Assembly (NCBI GenBank): GCA_047605765.1
Contig: JASGFB010000002.1
Coordinates: 11,727-75,726, forward strand
DNA from: JBGVSA01 sp047605765
Lineage (GTDB): Bacteria > Pseudomonadota > Gammaproteobacteria > Burkholderiales > Rhodocyclaceae
DNA length: 64,000 bases
Direction of reading: 5' to 3'
Of the stretch, positions 37,127 through 45,981 are shown piece after piece. The notes beneath the pieces were generated by a model. It was not told where the DNA came from. It searched no databases and saw only the letters and a program-made list of their open reading frames with translations. The first letter of the stretch is position 1. Each line of letters begins with the position of its first letter. A program made the translations under genes and the position numbers.

Positions 37127-37969
37127 TTATTCCGGGCAGTACAGGCCGTGCTTGCGGAAGATCGCACGGGCTTTGAGCGTCTGTTCCGGCGTCGGCGTCG
37201 GGCAGTCGGTGAGCTGGTACTTCATGCCCATCTGTTCCCACTTGAATTTGCCCAGTTGGTGGAAGGGCAGGACTTCGGCGCGTTCCACATTGCCCAGCGA
37301 TGCTGCAAAGCGGGCTACGCCTTCGATGTTGTCTTCGGCGTCGGTCAGCCCCGGCACCAGGACGAAGCGCACCCATATCGGGCGTTTGCGTTCAGCCAGA
37401 CGGCGCGCAAAGGCCAATACCGGTTCGACCGGCTTGGCGGTGGCGCGGATGTGCGTTTCCGGATCCCAGCTTTTGATGTCGATGAGGAACAGATCGATGC
37501 CGTCGATCTCGGCGTCCGACAGCTTGTTGCCCAGGAAGCCGTTGGTATCCAGGGCAGTGTGGATACCCATGGCCTTGGCACCGCGCAGGATATTCATCAC
37601 GAACCGGTCCTGCACCAGCGGCTCGCCGCCGGAAACGGTCACGCCGCCGCCGGAGAACTTCAGGTAATCCTTGTACTTGGACAGTTCCTCGAGGATGTCG
37701 TCGGCCGCCACCAGGCGACCGTTCTTGAGCTTCCAGGTGTCCGGGTTGTGGCAATACTGGCAACGGAATTCGCAGCCGGTGGTCCAGAACACCACGCGGA
37801 TGCCCGGGCCGTCGACCGCCGATCCGGTTTCTTCGGAGTGCAGGAAGCCCCAACGGCCTTCCTGCGCGAATTCATTGACCTGATCGTCGTTCAGATCGTC
37901 GTTCGATTCGGTGCGGAGCTCGAATCGGCTGCCTTGCAGACGGCGCTTTTCAGTATGGGGTGTCGTCAT
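37127..37969 (-). CDS. pflA: Pyruvate formate-lyase-activating enzyme
   Basis: A radical-SAM enzyme of 280 residues that makes the glycyl radical on PflB. The cluster motif is CEFRCQYCHNPDTW (CxxxCxxC), followed by SGGEPLVQ. It has a 30-residue N-terminal lead compared with E. coli PflA (246). It lies downstream of pflB on the same strand but behind a strong hairpin, so its expression may be partly separate. Confidence 0.95.
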   Translation of the reverse strand: MTTPHTEKRRLQGSRFELRTESNDDLNDDQVNEFAQEGRWGFLHSEETGSAVDGPGIRVVFWTTGCEFRCQYCHNPDTWKLKNGRLVAADDILEELSKYKDYLKFSGGGVTVSGGEPLVQDRFVMNILRGAKAMGIHTALDTNGFLGNKLSDAEIDGIDLFLIDIKSWDPETHIRATAKPVEPVLAFARRLAERKRPIWVRFVLVPGLTDAEDNIEGVARFAASLGNVERAEVLPFHQLGKFKWEQMGMKYQLTDCPTPTPEQTLKARAIFRKHGLYCPE

Positions 37970-38095
37970 GTCGGTCTCGTTTTGTACCTATCCGCCCAAT
38001 CTTACCCGCGGGTGTGCGCGGGCGGTGCATGCGGCAATGCCGCAAGCCGCGTGTTGGCCGGTGGCGCACGCATCAGGGACCAAGGCGGCGCCATA

Positions 38096-38138
38096 AAGAA
38101 AAATCCCGGCTCGGGCAACGTCGCGCCCGGGCCGGGAT
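38096..38138 (-). terminator. Terminator or attenuator between pflB and pflA
   Basis: A 14-bp stem (38103-38116 with 38125-38138), with one G-T pair, followed on the minus strand by TTTTTCTT. It should stop most pflB transcripts before pflA, giving less activase than enzyme. Confidence 0.85.
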
Positions 38139-38173
38139 ATGCCTAGCTAGTAGCTATGCAGCGATGGCGCTGA

Positions 38174-40438
38174 TCAGAGCTCGCCGTGGAACGTACGGCT
38201 GATCACATCCATTTGCTGCTCGCGGGTCAGCTTGATGAAGTTGACCGCGTAGCCCGACACGCGAATCGTCAGTTGCGGATACTTTTCCGGATTGTTCATG
38301 GCATCCACCAGCGTGTCGCGGTTGAGCACGTTCACATTGACGTGGAAGCCGGTGGTACCGAAGAAGCCATCCAGCGAACGGGCGAGGTTCGTGGTCTGGT
38401 CATCGACGCTGGCGCCCATACCCGTCGGCACGATGCTGGAGGTCAGCGAGATGCCGTCCTGGCAGTGTTCGTACGGGAGCTTGGCAACCGACATCGCCGA
38501 CGCCACGAAGCCCAGCTTGTCGCGGCCGTGCATCGGGTTGGCACCCGGTGCGAACGGTTCGCCAGCGCGGCGGCCGTCCGGCGTGTTGCCGGTGGCCTTG
38601 CCATAGACCACGTTCGACGTGATGGTCAGCACCGATTGGGTGTGCATCGCGTCGCGGTAGGTCCGGTGCTTGCGCAGCTTGTTCATGAACGTTTCGGTCA
38701 GCCACACCGCGTATTGGTCGACGCGGTCGTCGTTGTTGCCGAACTTCGGGAAATCGCCTTCGATCGCGTAGTCGGTGATCAGGCCGGATTCGTCGCGAAC
38801 GACCTTGACCTTGCCGAACTTGATGGCGGACAGCGAATCAGCCACCACCGACAGGCCGGCGATACCGAAGGCCATCGTGCGCAGCGGGTTGTAATCGTGC
38901 AGCGCCATTTCGATACGCTCGTAAGCGTACTTGTCGTGCATGTAATGGATGACGTTCATCGCATTCACGTACGTGCGGGCCAGCCATTCCATGGCGTGGT
39001 CGAACTTGGCCATCACGTCGTCGAATTCAAGGTAGTCGCCCTTGACGCCGTCGAACGGATCCATGACCTGATCGCCGGACACTTCGTCACGGCCGCCGTT
39101 GATTGCGTACAGCATGCACTTGGCGAGGTTCACACGAGCGCCGAACAGTTGCATTTGCTTGCCCACGCGCATGGCGGACACGCAGCAGGCGATGGCGGTG
39201 TCGTCACCCCAGGCCGGACGCATCAGTTCGTCGGATTCGTACTGGACGGCGCTGGTGTCGATCGAAACCTTGGCGCAGAACTTCTTGAAGCCTTCCGGCA
39301 GCTTCGGCGACCAGAACACGGTCATGTTGGGTTCCGGTGCCGGCCCCAGGTTGTACAGGGTCTGCAGGTAACGGAAGCTGTTCTTGGTGACCAGCGGACG
39401 GCCGTCGGCGGCCACGCCACCGATGGATTCGGTCACCCAGGTCGGGTCGCCCGAGAACAGTGCGTCGTATTCCGGCGTGCGCAGGAAGCGGACGATACGC
39501 AGCTTGATGATGAAGTCGTCGATGATTTCCTGGGCTTGGGCTTCGTTCAGCGTGCCTTCCTTCAGGTCACGTTCGAAGTACACATCCAGGAAGGTCGAGG
39601 TACGGCCCAGCGACATGGCTGCGCCGTTTTGTTCCTTGACGGCGGCCAGGTAGCCGAAGTACAGCCATTGCACGGCTTCCTTGGCGGTAGCGGCCGGACG
39701 GGAAATGTCGAAGCCGTACTTGGCGGCCATTTCCTTCAGCTCGGTCAGCGCCTTGGCTTGTTCGGACAGTTCTTCGCGGTCGCGGATGATTTCGTCGGTC
39801 GAGTGAGCGTGATCGATCGAAGCCTTTTCAGCCTTCTTGAACTTGATCAGCGCATCCACGCCGTACAGCGCCACGCGGCGATAGTCGCCGATGATGCGGC
39901 CACGGCCATAGGCATCGGGCAGGCCGGTAACGATGTGCGAGCTGCGAGCCTTGCGGACGTCCAGCGGGTAAGCATCGAAGACGCCGTCGTTGTGGGTCTT
40001 GCGGTACTTGGTGAAGATTTCGCGGTTCTTGGGATCAACCGGGAAGTTGAACGCCTTCAGGCTGGTTTCCACCATGCGCCAGCCGCCGTTCGGGAAAATG
40101 GCGCGCTTCAGCGGGGCATCGGTCTGCAGGCCGACGATCACTTCGTTGGCTTTGTCGATGTAGCCAGCGTCGTGAGCGGTGATGGACGAGGGAATTTGCG
40201 AGACGTCGAGCACGCCGCGCTCACGTTCTTGAACGAACAGTTCGGACAGCTTGTTCCAGATGGCCGTAGTGCGAGGCGTAGCGGGGGCCAGGAAACTGGC
40301 GTCGCCTTCGTACGGCGTAATGTTCGCTTGGATGAAATCACGGACGTCGATGGACGTTTTCCATTCGGCGCCTTTGAACCCACGCCACGGTTCTGCTGTT
40401 GTGCCAGTGGCTTGAGCGATTTGGTCGCGTTCCGACAT
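38174..40438 (-). CDS. pflB: Formate C-acetyltransferase (pyruvate formate-lyase)
   Basis: Cleaves pyruvate with CoA to acetyl-CoA and formate under anaerobiosis. It has 754 residues (E. coli 760). The active-site cysteine pair is in DTAIACCVSAMRVG and the glycyl-radical site near the C terminus in IRVSGYAVNF. AGGAGG lies seven bases before the ATG. A candidate FNR site sits upstream. Its presence indicates a facultative fermentative lifestyle. Confidence 0.98.
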   Translation of the reverse strand: MSERDQIAQATGTTAEPWRGFKGAEWKTSIDVRDFIQANITPYEGDASFLAPATPRTTAIWNKLSELFVQERERGVLDVSQIPSSITAHDAGYIDKANEVIVGLQTDAPLKRAIFPNGGWRMVETSLKAFNFPVDPKNREIFTKYRKTHNDGVFDAYPLDVRKARSSHIVTGLPDAYGRGRIIGDYRRVALYGVDALIKFKKAEKASIDHAHSTDEIIRDREELSEQAKALTELKEMAAKYGFDISRPAATAKEAVQWLYFGYLAAVKEQNGAAMSLGRTSTFLDVYFERDLKEGTLNEAQAQEIIDDFIIKLRIVRFLRTPEYDALFSGDPTWVTESIGGVAADGRPLVTKNSFRYLQTLYNLGPAPEPNMTVFWSPKLPEGFKKFCAKVSIDTSAVQYESDELMRPAWGDDTAIACCVSAMRVGKQMQLFGARVNLAKCMLYAINGGRDEVSGDQVMDPFDGVKGDYLEFDDVMAKFDHAMEWLARTYVNAMNVIHYMHDKYAYERIEMALHDYNPLRTMAFGIAGLSVVADSLSAIKFGKVKVVRDESGLITDYAIEGDFPKFGNNDDRVDQYAVWLTETFMNKLRKHRTYRDAMHTQSVLTITSNVVYGKATGNTPDGRRAGEPFAPGANPMHGRDKLGFVASAMSVAKLPYEHCQDGISLTSSIVPTGMGASVDDQTTNLARSLDGFFGTTGFHVNVNVLNRDTLVDAMNNPEKYPQLTIRVSGYAVNFIKLTREQQMDVISRTFHGEL

Positions 40439-40529
40439 GATTGCCTCCTACGGCTATTTGAAGTCCGAATGCCCCGGTAGGGCAGTGCGCGTTAGGCCCT
40501 TGTGGGGCCAGGCTCGCGCTGTTGAAAGA

Positions 40530-40570
40530 AGTATGCGCTTGAAGACCCTCTAATGTTTGACTTAGCGCAA
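40530..40570 (-). promoter_or_regulatory. Candidate FNR-dependent promoter of pflB
   Basis: TTGAC-TTAG-CGCAA (40557-40570) resembles the FNR box TTGAT-N4-ATCAA. On the minus strand a -10-like CATACT (40535-40530) follows at the distance that puts the FNR box centre near -41.5, the class II activator position. The deduced transcript start is near 40522. Both half-sites deviate from consensus, so this is a suggestion. Confidence 0.5.
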
Positions 40571-40672
40571 ATTGAAGCCTGCCATCCCAATAAAATCAAG
40601 GCATTACATGCACTTATTCAGAAATAGAAAAAGCTTCTGGTGCGCTGCAATAATGCAAAATGAATATGAAAA

Positions 40673-40708
40673 CGGCACCTATCGATTACTCAGTATAGGT
40701 GCCGAATT
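40673..40708 (-). terminator. Terminator of rhlE
   Basis: CGGCACCTAT (40673-40682) pairs with ATAGGTGCCG (40695-40704); on the minus strand TTTTC follows. A second inverted repeat, GGGATCAG/CTGATCCC (40759-40778), lies between it and the rhlE stop. The AT-richer stretch 40439-40809 otherwise holds only the pflB promoter region and no gene that I can see. Confidence 0.75.
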
Positions 40709-40809
40709 CTTTCGCGGTGTCAGGCTTTTCTCATATTAAGAAGCCCTTACAAGAGAGGGGGATCAGACCCCTGATCCCGTGTCACACCGATTCACAATTG
40801 ACGTGTTTG

Positions 40810-42123
40810 TCAGCTTTGTCCCTTTTGTTGCGATGCAGAACCAGATTGCCCGCCGCGATGACGTCTGGGACGCCGGCGCTGTGCTGCGGCGGCGTCGCCG
40901 GAGCCGCGATTCTGGTTGCGCGGTGGTGCGTTGCGGTGCGTGTTGCTGCGCTCAACCGCTGGCGCGTCATTCACCGGTGAGGGGACGAAATCACTCACCG
41001 CCACGCGCTCGATCGGCCGCTTGATGAGTCGTTCGATGGCCCCCAGCAGCTTCAGTTCCTCGGCGTCCACCAGCGATACGGCGGCGCCGGCGCTGCCTGC
41101 GCGGCCCGTACGACCGATGCGGTGCACATAGTCTTCGGCGACATTGGGCAGTTCGAAGTTCACCACCTGCGGCAGTTGATCGATATCGAGACCGCGCGCC
41201 GCGATGTCGGTCGCCACCAGCACCGGCAGGCTACCGTCCTTGAATTCGGACAGCGCGCGCGTGCGGGCATTCTGGCTCTTGTTGCCATGGATGGCCGCCG
41301 AGGGAATGCCTTGCTTGTCGAGGTATTCGGCCAGTCGGTTGGCGCCATGCTTGGTGCGCGTGAATACCAGCACCTGGCGCCAGTCGTGCTTCTTGACCAA
41401 GTGGGCGAGCAATTCGCGCTTCTGCTTTTGGCCGATCAGGTGCACCGATTGCTGCACGAGTTCCGAGGCCGTGTTGCGGCGGGCCACGTCGACGCGGCCC
41501 GGCTCATTCAACAGGCCGTCGGCGAGGGTGCGGATTTCGTCCGAGAAGGTGGCCGAGAACAACAGGTTCTGGCGCTTGGCGGGCAACAGCGCCAGGATCT
41601 TGCGGATGTCGCGGATGAAGCCCATGTCGAGCATGCGGTCGGCTTCGTCGAGAACGAGGATTTCCACGCCCGACAGGTCCAGCGTCTTCTGCCCGACGTG
41701 ATCCAGCAGGCGGCCCGGCGTGGCGACCAGAATGTCTACGGGTTTGCGCAGGGCACTGATCTGCGGCGTGATATTGACGCCACCGAACATCACCATCGAG
41801 GTGATAGGCACGTACTTGCCATAGATGCGGACGGACTCTTCGACCTGAGCGGCCAGCTCGCGCGTCGGCGTCAGGATCAGGCAGCGCGGGCGGCCGGGTT
41901 TGTTGGTGCGTGCCTGGCCGTTGAGGCGCTGCAGCACGGGGAGGGTGAAGCCGGCCGTCTTGCCGGTGCCGGTCTGGGCGGTGGCCAGCAGATCGCCGCC
42001 GTTCAGTACGAGGGGGATGGCCTGCGATTGGATCGGAGTGGGGCGCTCATAGCCGGCGTCGGCGATAGCGCGCAGAAAGGGTTCTGCCAGTTGCAAACTG
42101 GCAAACGAAACCTCGGATGTCAT
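40810..42123 (-). CDS. rhlE: DEAD-box RNA helicase RhlE
   Basis: A 438-residue ATP-dependent RNA helicase acting in RNA turnover and ribosome assembly. Motifs: PTPIQSQAIP (Q), ATAQTGTGKT (I), PTRELAAQV (Ia), LDEADRMLDMGF (II), FSATF (III), ATDIAARGLDI and HRIGRTGRAG (VI). A basic, disordered tail (QRRRPRRHRGG) ends it. The start MTSEVSFASL has GGAG ten bases upstream; the much longer frame upstream is not used. Confidence 0.96.
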   Translation of the reverse strand: MTSEVSFASLQLAEPFLRAIADAGYERPTPIQSQAIPLVLNGGDLLATAQTGTGKTAGFTLPVLQRLNGQARTNKPGRPRCLILTPTRELAAQVEESVRIYGKYVPITSMVMFGGVNITPQISALRKPVDILVATPGRLLDHVGQKTLDLSGVEILVLDEADRMLDMGFIRDIRKILALLPAKRQNLLFSATFSDEIRTLADGLLNEPGRVDVARRNTASELVQQSVHLIGQKQKRELLAHLVKKHDWRQVLVFTRTKHGANRLAEYLDKQGIPSAAIHGNKSQNARTRALSEFKDGSLPVLVATDIAARGLDIDQLPQVVNFELPNVAEDYVHRIGRTGRAGSAGAAVSLVDAEELKLLGAIERLIKRPIERVAVSDFVPSPVNDAPAVERSNTHRNAPPRNQNRGSGDAAAAQRRRPRRHRGGQSGSASQQKGQS

Positions 42124-42328
42124 GCAGTTGGAACTCCAGCGGCGGCCTGCCGCTCGGAGCGACACCAATCGAGGCGAACAGGCCTGTATTCGACCCCGCA
42201 GCCGGGGTGTAGAGGGAAGAACTCGCCGGTACGCCGATTGGCAAGGCGTACGGAAACAACTGATATTGTAAGGCTTTGCGACCCCTCGCGGGGTGTTTGC
42301 ATGACCTTTTCTGACATCCGGTTGGGAA

Positions 42329-42360
42329 ATAACAAACGGCGCTTTCGCGCCGTTTGTTAT
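42329..42360 (-). terminator. Terminator of uxaC
   Basis: A 14-bp perfect stem ATAACAAACGGCGC/GCGCCGTTTGTTAT around a TTTC loop, just after the uxaC stop. A smaller GCCGG-TATC-CCGG-like repeat adjoins it. Confidence 0.85.
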
Positions 42361-42383
42361 TCCGCCGGCTATCGCCGGTGGGA

Positions 42384-43787
42384 TCAGCCGAGCTGGAAGT
42401 AGCGTTCGGCGTTGCCGTAGCAAATGCCTTCGACGATCTTCTTGAGCTGCGCCCAGTCTTGCGGGTATTCGCCGTTCTCGACCCAGCCACCGATCATGTT
42501 GCACAGGATGCGGCGGAAGTATTCGTGACGGGTGTACGACAGGAAGCTGCGCGAGTCGGTCAGCATGCCGACGAAGGCCCCCAGGTTGCCCAACTGCGAC
42601 AGGGCGGTGATCTGGCGGATCATGCCGTCCTTCTGGTCGTTGAACCACCAGCCGGAACCGAACTGCATCTTGCCCACGACCTTACCGTCCTGGTAGTTGC
42701 CGATCATGGTCGCCAGCACTTCGTTGTGGATCGGGTTCAGGCAGTACAGGATCGTCTTCGGCAGCAGATCGTCGCCATCCAGGGTGTCCAGGAAGCGGGC
42801 GATCTTGGCCGAGATCAGATCGTCGGCGATCGAATCCCAGCCGGTATCGGCGCCCAGGTGCTTGAACATGCGCGTGTTGTTGTTGCGCTGCGCACCGATG
42901 TGCAGTTGCATGGCCCAGCCGCGGCGTGCGTATTCGCGGCCCAGGTGCAGCATGACGGCGGTCTTGAACTGGTCGGCTTCTTCCTTCGACACGGCCTCGT
43001 TGCTCATGGCGCGGGCCAGGATCGTGGTCAGTTCGGATTCGGATGCCGGGGCGAAGAACGCCACGTCGATGGCATGATCGGACAGCTTGCAGCCATGGGC
43101 GGCGAAGTAGTCCAGGCGAGCATCCAGTGCCTTGAGCAGGCCGGGGAAATCATCGATCGCCACGCCCGACACGGCGGACAGGCGGCGGATGTAGTCCTGG
43201 AAGCCGGCGCGGTCGATGTTGAACGACTTGTCCGGACGGAAAGTCGGCAGCACCTTGACACCAAAGCCCTCGGCGGCGATCGCCTTGTGGTTGGCCAGAT
43301 CGTCGACCGGGTCGTCGGTGGTGCACACCGCCTTGACGTTGGAACGTTCCATCAGGCCGCGCGCCGACAGTTCGGGCTTGCCGATCTGGGCGTTGCAGAC
43401 TTCCCACAGCTCATCGGCCGTGGCGCTGGAAACCAGCGTACGGGTGCCGAAGTAGCGTTGCAGTTCGAGGTGGCTCCAGTGGTAGAGCGGGTTGCCCACG
43501 CCCATCGGCAGCACTTCGCAGAACTTGCGGAACTTGGCCTGATCGGGCTGGTTGCCGGTGATGAAATCCTCGGTCACGCCCGAAGAGCGCATGAAGCGCC
43601 ACTTGTAGTGGTCGCCGCCCAGCCAGATTTCCGTGATGTTACGGAACGACTTGTTCTGCGCGATTTCTGCCGGCGGCAGGTGGCAGTGGTAGTCGATGAT
43701 GGGTTGCGGCGCCGCGTACTCGTGGTAGAGCTTCTGTGCGGTGGGGGTTTCGAGAAGGAAATTCTCGTCCATGAAGGCTTTAGCCAT
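42384..43787 (-). CDS. uxaC: Uronate (glucuronate/galacturonate) isomerase
   Basis: Converts D-glucuronate to D-fructuronate and D-galacturonate to D-tagaturonate. It has 467 residues (E. coli 470), an amidohydrolase fold with the metal motif DYHCHLPP near residue 35 and the C-terminal RSFLSYTRHEYFRRILC block. It lies next to a mannonate-type oxidoreductase, a GntR regulator and a TRAP importer, giving a hexuronate unit. Confidence 0.97.
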   Translation of the reverse strand: MAKAFMDENFLLETPTAQKLYHEYAAPQPIIDYHCHLPPAEIAQNKSFRNITEIWLGGDHYKWRFMRSSGVTEDFITGNQPDQAKFRKFCEVLPMGVGNPLYHWSHLELQRYFGTRTLVSSATADELWEVCNAQIGKPELSARGLMERSNVKAVCTTDDPVDDLANHKAIAAEGFGVKVLPTFRPDKSFNIDRAGFQDYIRRLSAVSGVAIDDFPGLLKALDARLDYFAAHGCKLSDHAIDVAFFAPASESELTTILARAMSNEAVSKEEADQFKTAVMLHLGREYARRGWAMQLHIGAQRNNNTRMFKHLGADTGWDSIADDLISAKIARFLDTLDGDDLLPKTILYCLNPIHNEVLATMIGNYQDGKVVGKMQFGSGWWFNDQKDGMIRQITALSQLGNLGAFVGMLTDSRSFLSYTRHEYFRRILCNMIGGWVENGEYPQDWAQLKKIVEGICYGNAERYFQLG

Positions 43788-43918
43788 AACCTGTCTCCAA
43801 AAGGCGAATCAATGCTCGCGTCAAGATGTCAGACCAAAAATTGTATCCCACGCAACCCTTGTCTTACAGGTTGAGATCAACTGTTACTGGTCGCATTCCG
43901 ACAAGAATGTGTAAATTC

Positions 43919-44770
43919 TTAAACTCCACTGTAGGTGGAATACCCGCCATCCACCGCCACCACGCTGCCCGTCACATAGCTCGCGCCTTTGGGCGACACC
44001 AGCCATAGCAGGGCGCCGAGCAATTCCTCGGCTTCGCCGAAGCGCGCCATCGGCGTCTGGTTGATCACGCGCTGGGCCCGTTCGGTGTAGCTGCCATCGG
44101 CGTTGATCATCATCTTGCGGTTCTGCTCGGTAATGAAAAAGCCGGGCGCCAGGGCGTTCACGCGGATGCCCTGCTGCGCGAAGTGCGTCGCCAGCCATTG
44201 CGTGAAGTTGGCCACCGCCGCCTTTGCTCCACTATAGGCAGCGACCTGCGTGAGCGGCCGGAACGAGGCCATCGAGGCAATGTTGATGATCGAGCAGCCG
44301 GCGCGGCCGACCATCTGCTTGCCGAAGACCTGGCTGGGCAGGATGGTGCCCATCAGGTTGAGATCGAAGACGAACTCGAAGCCGCTCATGTCCAGTTCGA
44401 AGAAGCTGGTGTTGTCGGCGCTGGCCGTGTCGGGGTCGAAGAAGCGCTGGCCGGTCACGCCCTTCGGGTTGTTGCCGCCGGCACCGTTGATCAGGATGTC
44501 ACAGGGGCCGAAGGTGGCGGCGATATGCGCCGCTGCCGCTTCGATCGAGGCGCGGTCCAGCACGTTGCAACTGACGCCCTGCGCAATGCCGCCGGCGTGC
44601 TCGATTTCGGCCGCCAGGGCTTCGGCCTTGCCCATGTCGCGGCCGAGGATGGCGACCTTGGCGCCGCAGGCGGCCAGCGCCCGGCACATTTCGGCGCCGA
44701 GCACGCCGCTGCCGCCGGTGACGGCTGCGACCTTGTTCTTCAGATCGATGTGGAACGGTAGTTCGGTCAT
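43919..44770 (-). CDS. SDR oxidoreductase, probable D-mannonate (fructuronate) oxidoreductase
   Basis: A 283-residue classical SDR with the cofactor motif VTGGSGVLGAEM, NGAGGNNPKG, catalytic Ser in INIASMAS and YSGAKAA (YxxxK). The long insert after NGAGGNN is typical of SDRs annotated as D-mannonate oxidoreductase, which reduce fructuronate to mannonate in place of UxuB. Position directly upstream of uxaC supports this. I start at MTELPFHIDL; the longer frame upstream overlaps the promoter region. UxuA is not in the window. Confidence 0.85.
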   Translation of the reverse strand: MTELPFHIDLKNKVAAVTGGSGVLGAEMCRALAACGAKVAILGRDMGKAEALAAEIEHAGGIAQGVSCNVLDRASIEAAAAHIAATFGPCDILINGAGGNNPKGVTGQRFFDPDTASADNTSFFELDMSGFEFVFDLNLMGTILPSQVFGKQMVGRAGCSIINIASMASFRPLTQVAAYSGAKAAVANFTQWLATHFAQQGIRVNALAPGFFITEQNRKMMINADGSYTERAQRVINQTPMARFGEAEELLGALLWLVSPKGASYVTGSVVAVDGGYSTYSGV

Positions 44771-44989
44771 GCAATAGCCCTTGCCTGTGGCCGCGCCTGG
44801 GCGTGGCCTGTTCTTGTAAGGGGGATCGAGGCCGTATTGGCCAGCCCCTGGATGCGGCCCGCCTCGAAAATCGGGCCGCGGTCGTAAGACCGCCCGCCAT
44901 GATACGCCCCGCCAGCACCCCGTACCGCCCCGGCGGGCCCTTGTGGGGCGGGGTGGACCTTTCGCCACTGCGCGGGCATTTGGGCTTCT

Positions 44990-44998
44990 TGTATGGTA
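44990..44998. promoter_or_regulatory. Candidate GntR operator word upstream of the regulator gene
   Basis: TGTATGGTA, 39 bases before the GntR start, recurs as its complement TACCATACA (45918-45926) before the TRAP operon. A 9-base match between two short regions can arise by chance, so support is modest. Confidence 0.3.
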
Positions 44999-45036
44999 CT
45001 TTACGTGCATCGATCACTTATGTTGAAGGCATTTTC

Positions 45037-45753
45037 GTGCCCAGAGCCAAAGCCAACGTGGACGGCCCGGCCGTATTCCGCTATCGCGAACCGGTGTCCA
45101 TCGGCGCACAACTGCACCGCCACCTGCGCGACGCCATCATTCGTGCCGATTTCAAACCCGGCCAGGCGCTGTCAGAAACCGAACTGAGCAAGCTCTACGC
45201 GGTGAGCCGCCAGCCGGTGCGCGAGGCCTTCATCAAGCTGGCCGAAGAACGCCTGGTCGAAGTGCTGCCCCAGCGCGGTACCTTCGTGGTCAAGATCTCG
45301 ATTGAAGACGTCATGGATGCGCGCTTCGTGCGCGAAGTGATCGAAGTGGCCATCGTCGAAGAAGTCGCCGCCCGTGCCACGCCGGAACTGGTGGCCGAAC
45401 TGCGCGACGTGCTGGATCAGCAGGCCGCCGTGCCGCCGCACGACATCGCCACGTTGATGGCGCTGGATGAAGCCTTCCACAAGAAGCTGGCCAGCGCCGT
45501 GCAGCGCGATCACGCCTGGCGCATCATCGAGAGCGTCAAGGCCCAGATGGATCGCGTGCGTTACCTGAGCATCGACGACGCCACGCCGGTGACGGTGATC
45601 GTCGATCAGCACCGCCAGGTGGTCGATGCCATCGAGGCCGGCGACCCGGTGGCGGCGGCCAGTGCCATGCGTGCGCATCTGCGCGAAATTCTCACCTCGC
45701 TGCCGCAGATCGCGCAGCGCCATCCGGACCTGTTTCAACCCACCGAGGGCTGA
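45037..45753 (+). CDS. GntR-family (FCD) regulator of the hexuronate genes
   Basis: A 238-residue regulator: winged helix (ELSKLYAVSRQPVREAFIKL) and FCD ligand domain (DEAFHKKLASAVQ, MRAHLREIL). It begins at a GTG with GAAGG seven bases upstream. It lies between the leftward oxidoreductase/uxaC genes and the rightward TRAP genes. It resembles the UxuR/ExuR type in layout and probably responds to a hexuronate or its intermediate. After it (45765-45788) is a CCCGCC/GGCGGG hairpin. Confidence 0.9.
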   Translation: MPRAKANVDGPAVFRYREPVSIGAQLHRHLRDAIIRADFKPGQALSETELSKLYAVSRQPVREAFIKLAEERLVEVLPQRGTFVVKISIEDVMDARFVREVIEVAIVEEVAARATPELVAELRDVLDQQAAVPPHDIATLMALDEAFHKKLASAVQRDHAWRIIESVKAQMDRVRYLSIDDATPVTVIVDQHRQVVDAIEAGDPVAAASAMRAHLREILTSLPQIAQRHPDLFQPTEG

Positions 45754-45981
45754 ATGCCTTGGCGCCCGCCGGCGCTCATGCTGGCGGGATTCCCTTTCAC
45801 TTCTGCTGTCTTTCGCGCTTTTCTCGCAGCGCGTCGGTTGTTTCTGAGAGGGGGGCGTGAAGTCAAACGGCCGCCACAAAGGCGCCGTGCTTAGCGCGGC
45901 GCGTTTCATTGCCCCACTACCATACATGTTCCCTGCGCATTGATTGCATACGGTGCGCGAACGGTTCCATGGAGGAGTGGC

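Noticed and set aside
38186..40480. Rightward open frame of 764 codons antisense to pflB
   Set aside because: Shadow of pflB; His/Val/Gly-rich product without any motif.
40699..41131. Small rightward frames opposite and downstream of rhlE
   Set aside because: They run into the antisense of the RhlE tail and have no recognisable product.
42124..42648. N-terminal extension of RhlE by about 170 codons
   Set aside because: The DEAD-box family start (MTSEVSFASLQL) is at 42123; the upstream frame overlaps the uxaC terminator and the uxaC 3' end.
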